Shown piece by piece: positions 23,529 to 34,852 of a stretch of DNA of 64,000 nt. The notes beneath the pieces were generated by a model. It was not told the origin of the DNA and searched no databases. It saw only the letters and a list, made by a program, of their open reading frames with translations. The position numbers were made by a program, and so were the translations under genes. The stretch is from Sweltsa coloradensis (lineage: Eukaryota; Arthropoda; Insecta; Plecoptera; Chloroperlidae). Numbering within the stretch: the stretch's first letter is position 1; the number at the start of each line of letters is the position of its first letter. The stretch is from contig JAMZAV010001730.1 in NCBI GenBank assembly GCA_024449915.1, positions 68,762-132,761 of the forward strand, written 5' to 3'.

Positions 23529-24281
23529 GTGACTGCCATCAGGCCTTTTCTGGCGACAGTCACATCCACTGTCAAACAACAGGCTGGTGCACTGTCTGAC
23601 TCAGCCCACCAGACTATAACTTTTCTTCCCATCTCTCCTCGCCTCAACAGGTCGATATCTGACATTCAGGTGGCGACCAGCCCTGTTGAGGCTGCGTCAA
23701 TAGTAGTGGCTGGTTCAGCTAGCGCACTAGCACCGTTGCCTGTGACGCCAACCCTCACTACACCGATGGTCACGCCGATCGTTGCTCCTGGGACCCTGAC
23801 CCCGAACGTCAATAGGCCGACCATGGCTCAGGCTGTGATGTCGGGCGCGGGTCAACGGCCCCAGGGCCGGGCAGACCAACCCTCCGTTAATCAAGCATGC
23901 CCAAAGAAGGACCTGGCCATACTGTTTCCTTCAATTGAAAACGTAACCATCTCGCAGTACGTGCGGTCCCTAGCTGATCTCATAGGGGCCATAAACATTT
24001 CTTTTGCCTCCAGGATGTCACGGGGCCGTGTGTGCTTTTATCTTAAAAGTAAGGCTTCAGTGGATAGCTTCATGCTTAATTACGGAGGTATCGACATCAA
24101 GGACCAGTTCTTGCAGGCTCGCAGGCTGGTCACTCCCGCGGAGCATCTGGTTCACTCCAATGCGAGTCCCCACATTCCACACAAAGTCATCGAGGCCGAG
24201 TTGGCCACGTCTTTAGATTCCGTCGGCAGATCTTTGTCGTCAAGGCTGAAAACATCAACCTGCCAGATTCCATCCTGTTAG
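23529..24281 (+). pseudogene. LINE ORF1, N-terminal part
   Basis: About 250 codons are open, although the frame starts at a GTG with no ATG nearby, so the true start is unknown. Residues 1-130 are rich in Ala, Pro, Ser, Thr and Val. Residues 135-225 hold a compact block (ISFASRMSRGRVCFYLKSK, later QARRLVTPAEHLV) resembling the domain before the zinc knuckle of LINE ORF1 proteins that bind RNA. The frame breaks at about 24220-24281; the continuation with the knuckle is in another frame from 24305. Base composition is more GC-rich than the flanks, suggesting a separate origin. Confidence 0.6.
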
Positions 24282-24304
24282 ACTTTGATGGGGAACGCAA
24301 CGGC

Positions 24305-24649
24305 GTGTTCCTCAGCTTTGACGACATAAAGTGTTTCAAGTGCAAGCAGACAGGACACATTGCCCGTGCTTGCACTGCTATTGTCAACAAGGCGACACCT
24401 GCCGACTGGCTCACCCACTCGTCTGGATGTGAGAAGAGGAAGGAGCTCATTGCGACTGGGAGTGCTCTTGCAACTACTTCGAAAATGAGTGATATTCCCT
24501 TATCCACCCCTGCGACTGTCCAAGCTTCGACTGCATCCCCCTCCCTTTGGAATGGACTGCAGCGAGCAACTTCTCACCATATCACTGCTTATCCCAAAAG
24601 ACGGAGATGGCTTCACTCCAGTCTCTGGACAACGAAAGCCCCGCAGTGA
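24305..24649 (+). pseudogene. LINE ORF1, zinc-knuckle part
   Basis: Encodes CFKCKQTGHIARAC at residues about 11-24, a CCHC zinc knuckle (C-x2-C-x4-H-x4-C) of the kind that binds nucleic acid in gag-like and LINE ORF1 proteins. It continues the frame broken in 23529-24281: the residues just upstream in this frame (DFDGERNGVFLSFDDIK) are part of the same protein. The rest is low-complexity Ser/Thr. Confidence 0.68.
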
Positions 24650-25036
24650 GTCCCTTGCTAAGAAGCGTTTGAGGCAGGATGAGGGGGCAACACCTGGCGA
24701 GGTGACCATGCCCCTGGCTGCCGTGGAGCTTCTTAACAGTGAGTAATAGACAAACGCACTGTCCACCAGTGCCTTCCTGCAGTTCTTTGTAGATGTAAAG
24801 AGGAGAGATCAACCACTAAAGGTTACTCATCGCTTTACCCCAAATATTTCGGGACTTGTCCAGATGCTGGACCTGATAAAGCCGGCCGTCAAAGACATAC
24901 GTGCCATAAGGGCCAGGTAAGTTCGACTCACCACCACACTGTTCTAGGCACATGCCTTTTATATAGCGACCGGCGACGACAGCCACCCTCTCTCCTGGTC
25001 GAACTCTGTAGAGAGTCTTGAGTCCAATGGCATGGA

Positions 25037-25706
25037 GTGACTTTCAACGAGATGGGAGGGACATATATAATAACACTCAACACTAAGAGCGTACGCAGCG
25101 ACTTTAAGTGGAGTCAGCTGTCTATCCTCGTTCGCCATTTTTCTGACTTCGTCCTCTTACAGAAGACGAACACGCCTTCAGCACCACTACCCCTTCTCAT
25201 ATCAAAATACACTTTTTATTTCAACCCACCCATTCAAGAGTACACGGCCACAATGAAAGGACTTCGCAAGTCTTCCCCAATGGTGTTCCATGCTCACAAC
25301 ATTCTGTACCCCGGCTATCTTCAAGAACTTCTCTTGGAGATTCCCGCCACAAAACGGTCGCTCCATGTTATCTCGATCTATATTCCTAATGACCAGAACG
25401 TGGCTCTACATGTGTTCGGGCTCCTCGAGCGACACATTCGCGATGTACGTGGCGTGGCTAGTGCCGACGCTCAGTTCCTTGTCGTGTGGGTTGGGGGGGG
25501 GGGGGGATTTCGCTCCTGGCGGCAGACTTCTCCGATTTGTGGCGGGAGTTTCATCCCGTCGAACCGGGATACACCTTCGTCGGTAATGCCCCCTATCACA
25601 GCGCTTCACGCATCGATCGTTTCTACGCCACTCCCGAAGTCACGGCCACGGTGACGGAAGTGAAGGGTCTGCCCTCGTATTCCGATCACCTGGCCCTGCT
25701 CACAAC
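25037..25706 (+). pseudogene. LINE ORF2 endonuclease domain (APE type), broken
   Basis: The domain would nick target DNA to prime reverse transcription. Visible are IITLNTKSVRSDFK (the usual LN start), FVLLQKTN where LQET is expected, so the catalytic Glu is replaced by Lys, and HVISIYIPN. A poly-G run at about 25490-25507 lies where GGDFN should be, and there the frame shifts from 25037-25654 to 25486-25710. The second frame ends with ASRIDRFYAT and the conserved SDHLAL. It is then cut by the TIR element beginning at 25707. Confidence 0.7.
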
Positions 25707-26769
25707 CTAGGAGGATTCAGTATATTACCTCTGGAGGGGCCCTCAGTGCATCGCCGCTGACGCACGTTTCGACGGCCGGGATTTCCCCTCGCGCGCCTGC
25801 CTTCCCGCAGAGAGCAGGCAACGAGGAGCCGGCGTATTCAGTAGCTCGCGATACGTATGTTTACAAGTGCAAACAATAGTTTACAGTTGTGTTACAATAA
25901 CAAACACGCTGAATTTCCTTGCATCGTCCTTTACTCTGCATGGTGACACAAAATAATACTGCGGATAAATTATGGGAGAGCTTCGAATAAAAAGAAATAT
26001 ATCAAACTGTAAAAGTGAAATCGTTATGAATTGTTTAATCGTTGAAATAACTATTTGGCTTAATTTCTTACTTCATTGCACGTAGGTATGGATTTATGTT
26101 TTCCATCTTATAACTTATTTGTACGTTATGTTGCCGGGAAAATGTGTTGTGTACAGATTGCTAAGATAAATGTGTTCTGTGTTATGATTCGTTCGTTAGA
26201 AATACTTATAAAATATCACTAGATAGAAGATACCACATTTTTTTAAATCTCAAGGTAGGTAACTCTATGACGTTGATCGTCGTAATTAACAATATGACCA
26301 ATAACCAAACGTCTCCAAAAACATACATCAGAGCAGAAACCTTTACAAACGGCCAAGACCAAAGATCAAGATTGTCTGTCAAAAATTACATTCAACACAC
26401 TAGAAGCTAGAAATTATTGTTATTTTCTTATTTATATGGTTATTACTTCCCATGTCAAAATTTAGAACCGGTGAGCCTTCGGTATCATTGCAATTGGAAT
26501 GTAATTTTTTTACAGTGAAAGACGAACATAGTTATTTGTACTGACTAAAGATTTTGTCGTAGTTCAATTAGAAACTGTTCCAGCCTAAATTGTAATAGTT
26601 TCTCCCCATAGCGCGCGTGTTAATTTTGCCTCTCTTGCCTGGAGTCGGGCAGCGAGCGAGCGGCGCGTGAGGGGGGGGTAGAGAGTGGGGGATGCTTCAA
26701 GCCTTGCGTGCTACTACTGCCGGTCGGGCCCCTCCAGAGGTAATGTACTAAATCCTCCTAGCTCACAAC
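25699..26769. mobile_element. 1.05-kb TIR element inserted in the LINE, 8-bp target duplication
   Basis: The element spans 25707-26761. The ends are inverted: CTAGGAGGATTCAGTATATT at the left against CTAGGAGGATTTAGTACATT (complement) at the right, continuing for about 36 bp. CTCACAAC is duplicated at 25699-25706 and 26762-26769. The LINE coding sequence resumes right after it. No ORF. An 8-bp duplication suggests hAT, P or Merlin-like mobilisation; the end sequence does not settle which. Confidence 0.85.
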
Positions 26770-27162
26770 CCTCTCTCTTAAAACGCCCAAGTTTGTCTCT
26801 CCCTATTGGTGGTTGATAACGCCCTCCTTGATGACCCGAGCTTCGGGGATTGCATGCGCGATCTCTTTCTCTCGTTCGAGGCTCGAAGCCAGTTCTACAC
26901 CTCCCTCCACCACTGGTGGGACGCTCTCAAGCAGGAGATTGGGACCACGACTATACGATTTGTTCGACGAGCTAAACGACGAGACTTTCATCCGTTTGGA
27001 GCGACGAGTCGATCGAATCGTTCCCGATCCCCTGTAGCCCTGTGCTTGCAGGAAACACCACGGCTGACTTCGCTCGCACGAACGAGCAGGTGTGCAACGC
27101 GTACGCGCGAAGAAGCGAGAGAGTGTTGGCAAACTCTTGATACGAGCAACTACTTGCAGTAG
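26770..27162 (+). pseudogene. LINE ORF2 linker after the endonuclease
   Basis: The frame reads VDNALLDDPSFGDCMRDLF then SQFYTSLHHWWDALKQEIG, matching the conserved linker between endonuclease and RT in Tx1/L1-like elements (usually YW..N..LL.D..F, later WW......I). It follows directly on the SDHLAL block once the TIR element is ignored. The expected RT fingers and palm do not follow. Confidence 0.6.
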
Positions 27163-27229
27163 ATCAGTAGGTAGTAGTCAGTAGTAGGTCAACGGTCCAA
27201 TGATCGTATCAACTGGAAAGGCCTATCCC

Positions 27230-27684
27230 GCCCACCATCCTTGGGACTAGATTCCGAGGTGGTGTGGCGCTTTAACAAGAACCGTCTGGCTGACTCCATT
27301 TTTCTCTCTCATGCGGGTTTGGTCGCTTCACGCCTGTGCCCTTGGTGCCTGGTGGAGGGGTCGGCGTAGCACATGGTGGTGTCCAGTCGGCAGGCCGTAC
27401 CCATGTGGCGATTGGCCGACTCCCTCATAAAGATTATTCTCTGACGCCTTAGGTTATCTCTCCGAGATTTGTATGTCGGGTTCTGGCCCGACAACACCAC
27501 AAATATCGGTAAAATCGATCTGGCCAACTTTGTTCTCGTGTTGGCCAAGAGCACAATCTACAGGCTACATGTCTGCTGTTTCAAGGACGGCAGGGCGCCG
27601 GTTCCCTACGAAGTTGTCCTCAAAGCCCGTCTGAAGCCCGACTCCTCAAGGAGTATGCTTGGAACCTTGGGCGAGGGACAATAG
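27230..27684 (+). pseudogene. LINE ORF2 C-terminal end
   Basis: Contains CPWCLVEGSA (about 27340), a cysteine pair as in C-terminal zinc-binding domains of LINE ORF2, then ANFVLVLAKSTIYRLHVCC and onward, a pattern typical of the far C terminus. Frames are mixed. RT motifs (FADD, GVPQG) are absent between 27162 and here, so at least the RT domain has been deleted. Confidence 0.5.
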
Positions 27685-27973
27685 ACGTCATTGAGGCAAA
27701 GTGGTCTGATAGAGAGGCGCTCTGCTCCGGCCGTCCTTGATGCGGAGCTCCTCTTCTTTCAGGCAGTGACCCAGTAAAGACCTTCTATTGCTTTAGTGAC
27801 CAATAGGGTTTGTACCATCAAACCCTCATATTGTTTATTGTATATATTGTCCTTGGTTTCTAGTATCTAGACGGAAAGGAAGAAACCCATCAGGCTCTTC
27901 CTAGTTTACAATATTCTTTTGCTTCATTCCACCTTAACGTCATAGTTTTCTCTCCACTATCGGTTCAATTATA

Positions 27974-28050
27974 AATAAATAGATAGATAAATAGAAAAAT
28001 AAAAAATAAATAAATAAATAAATAAATATATAAATACATAAATAAATAGA

Positions 28051-28093
<43 letters not shown>

Positions 28094-28166
28094 ATGAATG
28101 AATGAATGAATGAATGAATGAATGAATGAATGAATGAATGAATGAATGAATGAATGAATGAATGAA

Positions 28167-28197
<31 letters not shown>

Positions 28198-28255
28198 AGT
28201 AATTAATAATTAAAGTAATTAATTAATTTAATATTAAATAAATAAATAAATACAC
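27974..28255 (+). repeat. (AAAT)n / (AATG)n compound microsatellite
   Basis: About 280 bp of tetranucleotide repeats: AAAT units, then about 20 AATG units (28090-28165), then AAAT again, with a short AATT-rich end and CACACA. It begins at the 3' end of the Tx1-like LINE and may have grown from its tail. Confidence 0.9.
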
Positions 28256-28339
28256 GCACACGCACACAGAGAGAAGGACATGCAGAATAATCGCCATGTG
28301 AGTTGCATTGTATGCTTCCCTCGCTGCGCTCACTAGTCT

Positions 28340-28850
28340 AAGGGTGTATCTGAAATGTAATTTCGCCTGCTTGCCTGCTAACAACTTGCCTGCTCCATGC
28401 TAGCCTGCTTACACCTCACATACTAGCAGGTTTGGTCATCGACGACTTGAAGGCGACTAAATCGCCTGCAAAAATCATCTCGTAAAAGTGAGGTTATGAA
28501 GTAAAAATATGTTTTCAAATCAAAATTAGCTTCCCCACCATTTAATTGCTGCTAATAATGATTAAGTATCGTATTGCAAACTATATACAACCAATAAATT
28601 TAACTGAATATCTATCTGTTTAATACAATCTGTTCTAAAAATTATTTCTATAGCCCCCGCCATCTTGTAAGCAGGCGAAGTAGGCTTGCAAGCTTGCACT
28701 TTCGGCAACTACGCTCTCTCGGGTGCTACATTAGCAGACTAGACTCGCCTACGAGCGACATTTGGACACCAACTACGTGACGTCACTTTTGTCTAACGAG
28801 TCCACTCGGCAAGCAGACTCGCGCAAAAAGTCGATTTCAGACGCACCCTT
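28340..28850. mobile_element. MITE with AAGGGTG termini
   Basis: Left end AAGGGTGTATCTGAAATG and right end (complement) AAGGGTGCGTCTGAAATCG are inverted repeats. The interior carries inverted GC-richer blocks (CGCCTGCTTGCCTGC on the left, GCAGGCGAAGTAGGC on the right). No ORF and no clear target duplication. The next LINE starts 12 bp downstream. Confidence 0.65.
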
Positions 28851-29152
28851 TTTTTCCTTTTTTTTGTGGTGTGGAGCTTTGTCAAGAGAAAAACTAGATC
28901 AAGGAGGAAACCTACTCAAGTGAAATATAATGGTAAAACTGCGAAAAGTGTAAATCGTGCTGCCAGCTTTTTGCAGAGTTTTTTAAAACAACTTTCACTC
29001 CGAAATCACAAGGAAATATGGTTCTACCTTATCTCTTTGACCAGATTGATAGTGAACTGTCCAGTTTCAATGATTCTTGTGAAGAAGTGAAAGGTAGCCT
29101 TGGCAAACTTGGTAATGGAAAATAGCCTGGGCCAGACCAAATACCGGTAAAT

Positions 29153-30157
29153 GTGATCAAACACTGTAGAAATGCATTATCTATTCCACTTTCAAAAATA
29201 TTTAACTGTGCTTTAAATGAAGGAACGTTTCCCTCACGATGGAAACATGCTTACGTTACACCCGTTTCAAAGAAAGGAAGAAAAAACTCAGTGACTAATT
29301 ACCGGCCTATTTCGTCATTAGCCATATTTTCAAAAGTTTTTGAAGGTCTCATTTCTAAAAGATTAAATAATCATGTGGCAGACTACATATCACCAAGTCA
29401 GCATGGATTTATGAAAAGAAAATCAACTGTAACTAATCTTACTGAATTCACCCACGATATTGCAACGTCCTTAAACTCAGGTGTTCAAGTAGATGCTGTC
29501 TACACAGACTTCAGTAAAGCTTTTGACAGTGTTGATCACGATCTTCTCCTATTTAAATTAAAATCCTATGGAATTACCGGTAAAATTCATCAATTAATTG
29601 AAAGCTACCTTACTGGACGAACTCAGTCAGTTGTCATTGATACAATAAGATCATCTTCTGAAAGTGTAACATCTGGAGTGCCGCAAGGTTCAATTTTGGG
29701 TCCACTACTCTTTACCCTGTTTGTGAATGACATACCGTCTTGTTTTATGTCATCAAGCTGTATAATGTTTGCTGATGATCTTAAGATATATCGTCCAATA
29801 CGAAGAGATGCTGACCGTGCATGCCTGCAGTCGGATCTGGACGCGCTTGCAGAATGGTGCAGAACATGGAAGCTTAATCTTAATGTATCTAAATGTGCAG
29901 TCATTACGTTTACAACAAAAACGAAACATGTTAAATTTCATATCTACAGTCTCAATGATCAGATTTTGGAAAGAGTCACGAAAGTCAAGGATTTAGGTGT
30001 CATCATATCTCATGATCTTTCATTCTGGAATCACCTTTCTAACATTTTTCCGAAATCATTTAGATTGCTTGGTTTCTTTAGACGAAACTGCTCTAAAGAA
30101 TTCTCCAAAACCACCATGCGAAAGTTGTACCTCTCTCTCTTGTTAGGCCTCATTTAG
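29153..30157 (+). pseudogene. Non-LTR reverse transcriptase
   Basis: 334 codons from a Jockey/CR1-type ORF2, which copies its own RNA at a nicked target. RT motifs in order: NYRPISSLAIFSKVFE (residues 49-64), HGFMKRKST, YTDFSKAFDSVDHDLL with the first catalytic Asp (117-132), GVPQGSILGPLLF (175-187) and FADD with the catalytic pair (206-209), then KLNLNVSKC. The annotated start is internal: the frame reads back through an in-frame TAG at about 29124 into GPDQIPV. The end is a frameshift, since the expected RPHLDCASSIWNPYQ continues in another frame at 30145. The protein is not functional as it stands. Confidence 0.85.
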
Positions 30158-30570
30158 ATTGTGCTAGCTCTATTTGGAACCCATATCAAATCACCATAAT
30201 TCATAGTGTAGAAAGGGTCCAACAGTGTTTCATAAAACATCAATGTATAAAAATAACATTCTGTATCATAGAGTAGATTATGCACAACTTTGTAAAGATG
30301 CTAACCTAATGACATTAGAAAACCGAAGGAACTATTCTGACATGGTTTACCTTTACAAAATTGTAAATAATTAAACAACACTAGTTCAGTTCTTGGCAAA
30401 TTGAATTTTCATATACCTCCCAAACATACACGCCTTCACAAAACTTTTCAACCAGCCCTAAGTCATCTCGACCTCCATAAAAATTCATGCATCAACAGAT
30501 TACAGCATTCTTTTAATATGTTAAAACCTCTTGAAGGAACAGACATTGATCTCTACTATCAAAATATTTT
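30158..30570 (+). pseudogene. LINE ORF2 C-terminal remnant
   Basis: Different frames encode PYQITIIHSVERVQQCFIKH and LENRRNYSDMVYLYKIVNN, the conserved thumb/C-terminal part that follows RT in Jockey and CR1 elements. Several stops break it. Confidence 0.65.
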
Positions 30571-30900
30571 TTAAATTAAATCTGTGATCACTCAAGCTTT
30601 AGGATATTAACGTAATTTACTCACTAGCTTATTTCCATTAGTCTCTTCTTTCATATAAATTGTTCTTCTATTTTCTTTCAAGAATATCTCTTATTCATTT
30701 TAATTGTTAATAATTTTGATAGTTTCACATTTAAATTGATAATTTCAAATGTTTAATGAGTTTAATGTATTATTTTGTGTATATTGTATATTTTAATGTC
30801 TATAAGTATGTTTTCTATCCATTAGGTTATGCTATGATTTGCACTTGTGAAGTATTTGTACTCTGTTGTATGCATCTTATAAATAAATAAATAAATAAAA

Positions 30901-31366
30901 AGGCATGACTCAGTCTCACCTTCAAGATTACGCTTTTCCTGGTCGGAGCATTGACCGTTCTCGCAGACTTTGGAGTTCTGTACGTGTATAGTTGATTGTG
31001 TGGCTTTGCTTAGTCCTTGCTGAGAGTGAACCTACAACATAGAGGGTGTCACGTCATGCGCGGTCACCCCTCAAAGAACAAACACAACCCTGCCACCACT
31101 AAACTAAATTAGTCGGTTGCAACGTCTAATTCGGTTAATTTTTTGTTTTTCAGTTTGACCCCAATTTATTATTTTTGTTTTGGGTAAATAAATAATTAAT
31201 ACATATTTCCTATTTCAATGGGACGAAAAAAAACTTTTTTAAGAGAAGATTAAAAATACACATCTTGGTTTATCACAAATTTTGGTTAGTCACGGAAAAG
31301 TAATACATTTCCAGTATTGCTCTTATTTGAAGTACACAAGATCGTAAATGTGCTAAAATATTCATA
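30901..31366. other. No recognised feature
   Basis: Begins directly after the LINE tail. The first ~150 bp are more GC-rich than the rest, but I recognise no domain. Confidence 0.35.
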
Positions 31367-32127
31367 CTAGGAAAACGCTAAAGTCCCGCCGCGTTGATTG
31401 ATGAGCTTTTTTTTTAAGTTTTAGTCTGTGTGGGATATCTTTACTTTTGCAAGTGCTTTGTTGCTTTGTTTTGCTGCCCCGCGTTATAGGTGATTGTTGT
31501 CAAGTCTCTATTGTTACTTGTCAATTTGTTATTATTTACCATTAAAAACTTATATTAAAAGCTATATTTCTATGGATTCTGGGATACTTTGTCAACATTT
31601 TCTTTCAAAAGGTACTTCATCACCATAACCGTCCATGAACGTTAAAACCCCACCCGTTTGGTCAGAATTGGCCCAAATGGCACGAAAATATCGCATAAAA
31701 ATCAAAAAACTTATATTAAAAGCTTTATTTCTATGAATTCTGGCTAACTTTTTCATTTTTTTCTTACAAAAGGTATTACATCACCATAACCTAAATGTCC
31801 ATGTATAATATGAACGTTGTAGCCCCACCCGTTTGGTCAGAATCGACCCAAATGTTACGAAAATATCGCACTAAAAATCGAAAAAAATCGTAAAAGTACG
31901 ATATTCATGAGAAATATTTCTTCGATTGTACCCAAAAACAATACACCTCTAAGTTCAGAGATTTCGAAGGTCCCCTCAAATTTTCATCAAGATCGGATAT
32001 GCCGTTTGCCTGGTAGAGAGTTAACAAACAGACAGAAAAAACAAAAAAAAACAAAAACAAACAAAAAAACACCCGAGCTAAATTTTTTGGGGGTCAGTGA
32101 AATTGAAGTCTTCGCTTCGCTCATCCA
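31367..32127 (-). mobile_element. HLE type A, full length (copy 9)
   Basis: Complete ends on the minus strand. It shows the internal direct duplication (two blocks with ATGGATTCTGGNTAACTTT-like sequence about 170 bp apart). Confidence 0.86.
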
Positions 32128-32629
32128 AAAATATCTAGTTTTAGGAATGTCACCAAAAATCCAAAATGCCCAAAAGTTGCTCAAAATCATGATTAAATTT
32201 TTTTTTTAAATGGTTTGATACAATTACCTAATTAAGACAAATTTAATTCGGTATTGAATTCGTTTTAACAAATTACTAAATGATTCCACCTGCAGAAGGG
32301 TTTTTAATTCAGATGTGTTAAACTTCAATAGAAAACTTGTTCCCGGTAGACTTGTAATTAACTTTTGAGAAATACTTGCTACAGTCTTGAAATAAATGTC
32401 CAAACAAAGTACCTGTTAAGAACTAAATTCATCACATTAATAGGGTTTAGGTTTCCTCTTTACATTTCCACATTTCTTGTGGGTAAATTCCTTAACTGAT
32501 GCGACAACTTGTGGATCAACAGTGACAACTAAGTAAATAATAACCTCAGTGTTAACTTACGTATTTTGCTTAGAACAGCTGTTTTATTACCACTAGGCGC
32601 TTCGGGATCTATTTGTGATCCTCTTACTC
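32128..32629. other. No recognised feature
   Basis: AT-rich, with short ORFs that overlap the HLE and nothing else. Confidence 0.35.
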
Positions 32630-32785
32630 CCTGACTCCCTAACTCCGTGCCTCCCTACCTCCCTGGTGCCTGTCTCCCTTACTGCCTTGAGTCTCTTATA
32701 CCCTAATTCCTGGTTTCCTGACTCCCTGACTCCCTGACTCTTTCACTCTCTGACTCCCTGTCTCCCTGACTCCCTGTCACCCTCA
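32630..32785 (+). repeat. 8-bp minisatellite, CTCCCTGA type
   Basis: About 18 diverged units of CTCCCTGA/CTCCCTAC over 155 bp. Confidence 0.8.
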
Positions 32786-33059
32786 TCATAATGTGCGCAT
32801 GAAAGTTATTTTCGTGGTATTGTCTAGGAATTTAGTCGTGAAATTCAGTTATATACAATGCTGTTGAAATAATTACGTATCTAGTGGTTTTTCAATAAAA
32901 GCGCGGGTGGGAAAACGATAAACTTTGAATCACAATAGAAGCCACTTTTTTCAATTAAAATACAGTAATATTACTGCAGAAGTGCCCTCACTGAGGAGAT
33001 ATTATGAGTTATGGATGTAAACAGATGAAACACAGCTTGAGATAAGGTAAATCAGGAAA
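32786..33059. other. No recognised feature
   Basis: No ORF or repeat of note. Confidence 0.3.
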
Positions 33060-33312
33060 GATTATTATTATTATGATTTTATTGTTTGTTACTTTGTGGC
33101 CACATTGCAACAGGGCACATGTCTCAAGTGCATTTGACCATACGTACATTAACAGAACAATACAATACTATATGAGGTGGGAAGAAAGAAATATGTGGCA
33201 AAGCAGGTGGGGGTCCCTGAGAAAGATGAACGTGAAGATAAGAATACAGTGGAAGTATGAGAGTGTTTAGGAAGTCGGCTTCGACAAACCAGTGGCCCAA
33301 CCCTCCCACCCC
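33060..33312 (-). mobile_element. Probable LINE 3' end
   Basis: On the minus strand, sequence ending GCAATGTGGCCACAAAGTAA and then an (AAT)n tail (33061-33075) resembles the 3' UTR of CR1/Jockey-type elements. Only the untranslated end remains. Confidence 0.45.
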
Positions 33313-34322
33313 CTATCTGACTTTGGAAAATTTTGGAAATAGAGTTGTCTATATAACGATTGATCTAAACTCATAACTACACAACTGTGATATATCTTCC
33401 AGGGACCTAAGCGTTATGGCAACATTTTTTTTTTTTTTTATTAAATCGTATACCAATAAGTTAACAGGTACATTTTACCTTACTATTCATCAGGTTAGAT
33501 TCGTCGTGGTGGCTGTTAGTCAAAGCTGTCAGTCCGCCTGAAGTGCGTTGAGGGAATGGTTCGACATTACTGGTAGTTGCCAACGCAACTTGCACAAACA
33601 GCATGGCAAATTCTAGCTTCATTTTGTCCTGCCGATTGTTACAAGCTGTGAGTAAAAATAAATATTACGTGTTTATAATTGAAATGGTAGAATATCTGGT
33701 CTGTGCTTAAAACACCTATCAAGTTTTATTTACGTATGTTTTTGTTATTATTATTGGCAAGTGGGCTCAGGGGGGGGGGGGGGGGGGCCCGCATCCATTG
33801 TCGTTACTGTGCTATAAACGGCGACATATTGTTTGATTTGTTTTTATTCTTAATCAAGGAGTTAAGTAATTAGTGCTGTTGTTTTGAACTAACTAAGAGG
33901 ACGAGGGTTCGTATCCCGCATATGGCAGTTTTTTTGTAATTATTGTACAACCCCTTCGTCTAAAAGCATAAAAAATTGCAATTACATAGATTTTGAAATG
34001 ATTATTTGGAAAATAACTGGCACCACGATGAGTTCTTGGTAATTTAACTTTTAATTGATTAATCAGAAATAATTGGTAAATGATGCCCACAAATTTCCAA
34101 GTGATAACATTGTCATCTTTTGTATCAATTGCAAGCATTTCTCACCGACACTAAGTAAATAAATATACATAGGTAATTTAATGGATTTTAATGATTTTTT
34201 GTTTTTGAACCAAAAGCTCAACTTAAAATTAAAATATCTTTAAACCAATGATAACACAGTGTTCACAAATATATATATATATATACGTTAAGTTTTAAAT
34301 TTTCGCGGACATAAGTAATGTT
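33313..34322. other. Spacer with simple repeats
   Basis: Holds a T run at 33427-33440, a G run at about 33769-33787, a B-box-like GGGTTCGTATCCC at 33903-33916 without an A box, and a (TA)n run at 34269-34285. No gene. Confidence 0.4.
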
Positions 34323-34852
34323 ATTATTCACCATTTTTTTCTGGGTTTTGTCACACGATGAAACGAGTAGGTAGTCTCAACTTACCCCACCTCACCCGAC
34401 GTTTCGAGAGAATAACATCTCCCATTAACCAGGGTCACCACCACGACGCGTTGTTCCCCGTTCAGCAACCCCTGTACGACTGACTGGTATCTCGTCTCTG
34501 CATATGTTGCGCGCGCATCCGCGTGTTGTCATCCTTATGTTGTTCTCACGAGAACAACATGCCCAGCGAGATTCGAGGCCCTATGACAAGAAGCATGGCT
34601 AGGGCTCAAACGCTTCAGGCTTCGATTCCCGCCACTGGGAGGATGACAACACGCGGATGCGCGCGCAACATATGCAGAGACCAGACACCAGTCAGTCGTA
34701 CAGGGAGTGCCGAACGGGGAACAACGCGTCGTGGTGGTGACCCTGGTTAATGGGAGATGTTATTCTCTCGAAACGTCGGGTGAGGTGGGGTAAGTTGAGA
34801 CTACCTACTCGTTTTATCGTGTGACAAAACCCAGAAAAACATGGTGAATAAT
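34323..34852. mobile_element. Foldback element, 212-bp arms
   Basis: 34323-34534 and 34641-34852 are near-perfect inverted repeats (starting ATTATTCACCAT), with a 106-bp loop. Within the loop ATGTTGTTCT and AGAACAACAT pair again. The copy lies between two (TA)n runs. The open frame at 34523-34750 lies across the loop and right arm and includes RGPMTRSMARA, which resembles a motif seen at the end of some retrotransposon polyproteins. I regard it as chance or a captured scrap. Confidence 0.85.

Larger units (their letters stand above)
23390..27960 (+). mobile_element. Decayed Tx1-like non-LTR retrotransposon
   Basis: In order: ORF1 with a Pro/Ala/Ser/Thr-rich start, a folded segment and a CCHC knuckle; an APE-type endonuclease; the post-endonuclease linker; a gap where reverse transcriptase should be; and a C-terminal segment with a CPWC cysteine pair and a conserved tail. 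The 3' end runs into the (AAAT)n tract at 27974. Frameshifts, an endonuclease substitution, an inserted TIR element and loss of RT make it dead. The Tx1/L1-like placement rests on ORF1 plus the linker, not on RT. Confidence 0.65.
28862..30900 (+). mobile_element. 5'-truncated Jockey-like LINE
   Basis: Begins abruptly in the pre-RT region (SFVKRKTRSR at about 28873) with no endonuclease, the usual result of incomplete reverse transcription. It ends in an (ATAA)n tail at 30881-30900. It contains the RT domain at 29153-30157 and a C-terminal remnant to about 30570. Confidence 0.8.

Noticed and set aside
34523..34750. Retroviral/Gypsy polyprotein fragment suggested by RGPMTRSMARA
   Set aside because: The frame lies across the loop and right arm of a foldback with no other polyprotein motif around. 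The short match is probably chance.
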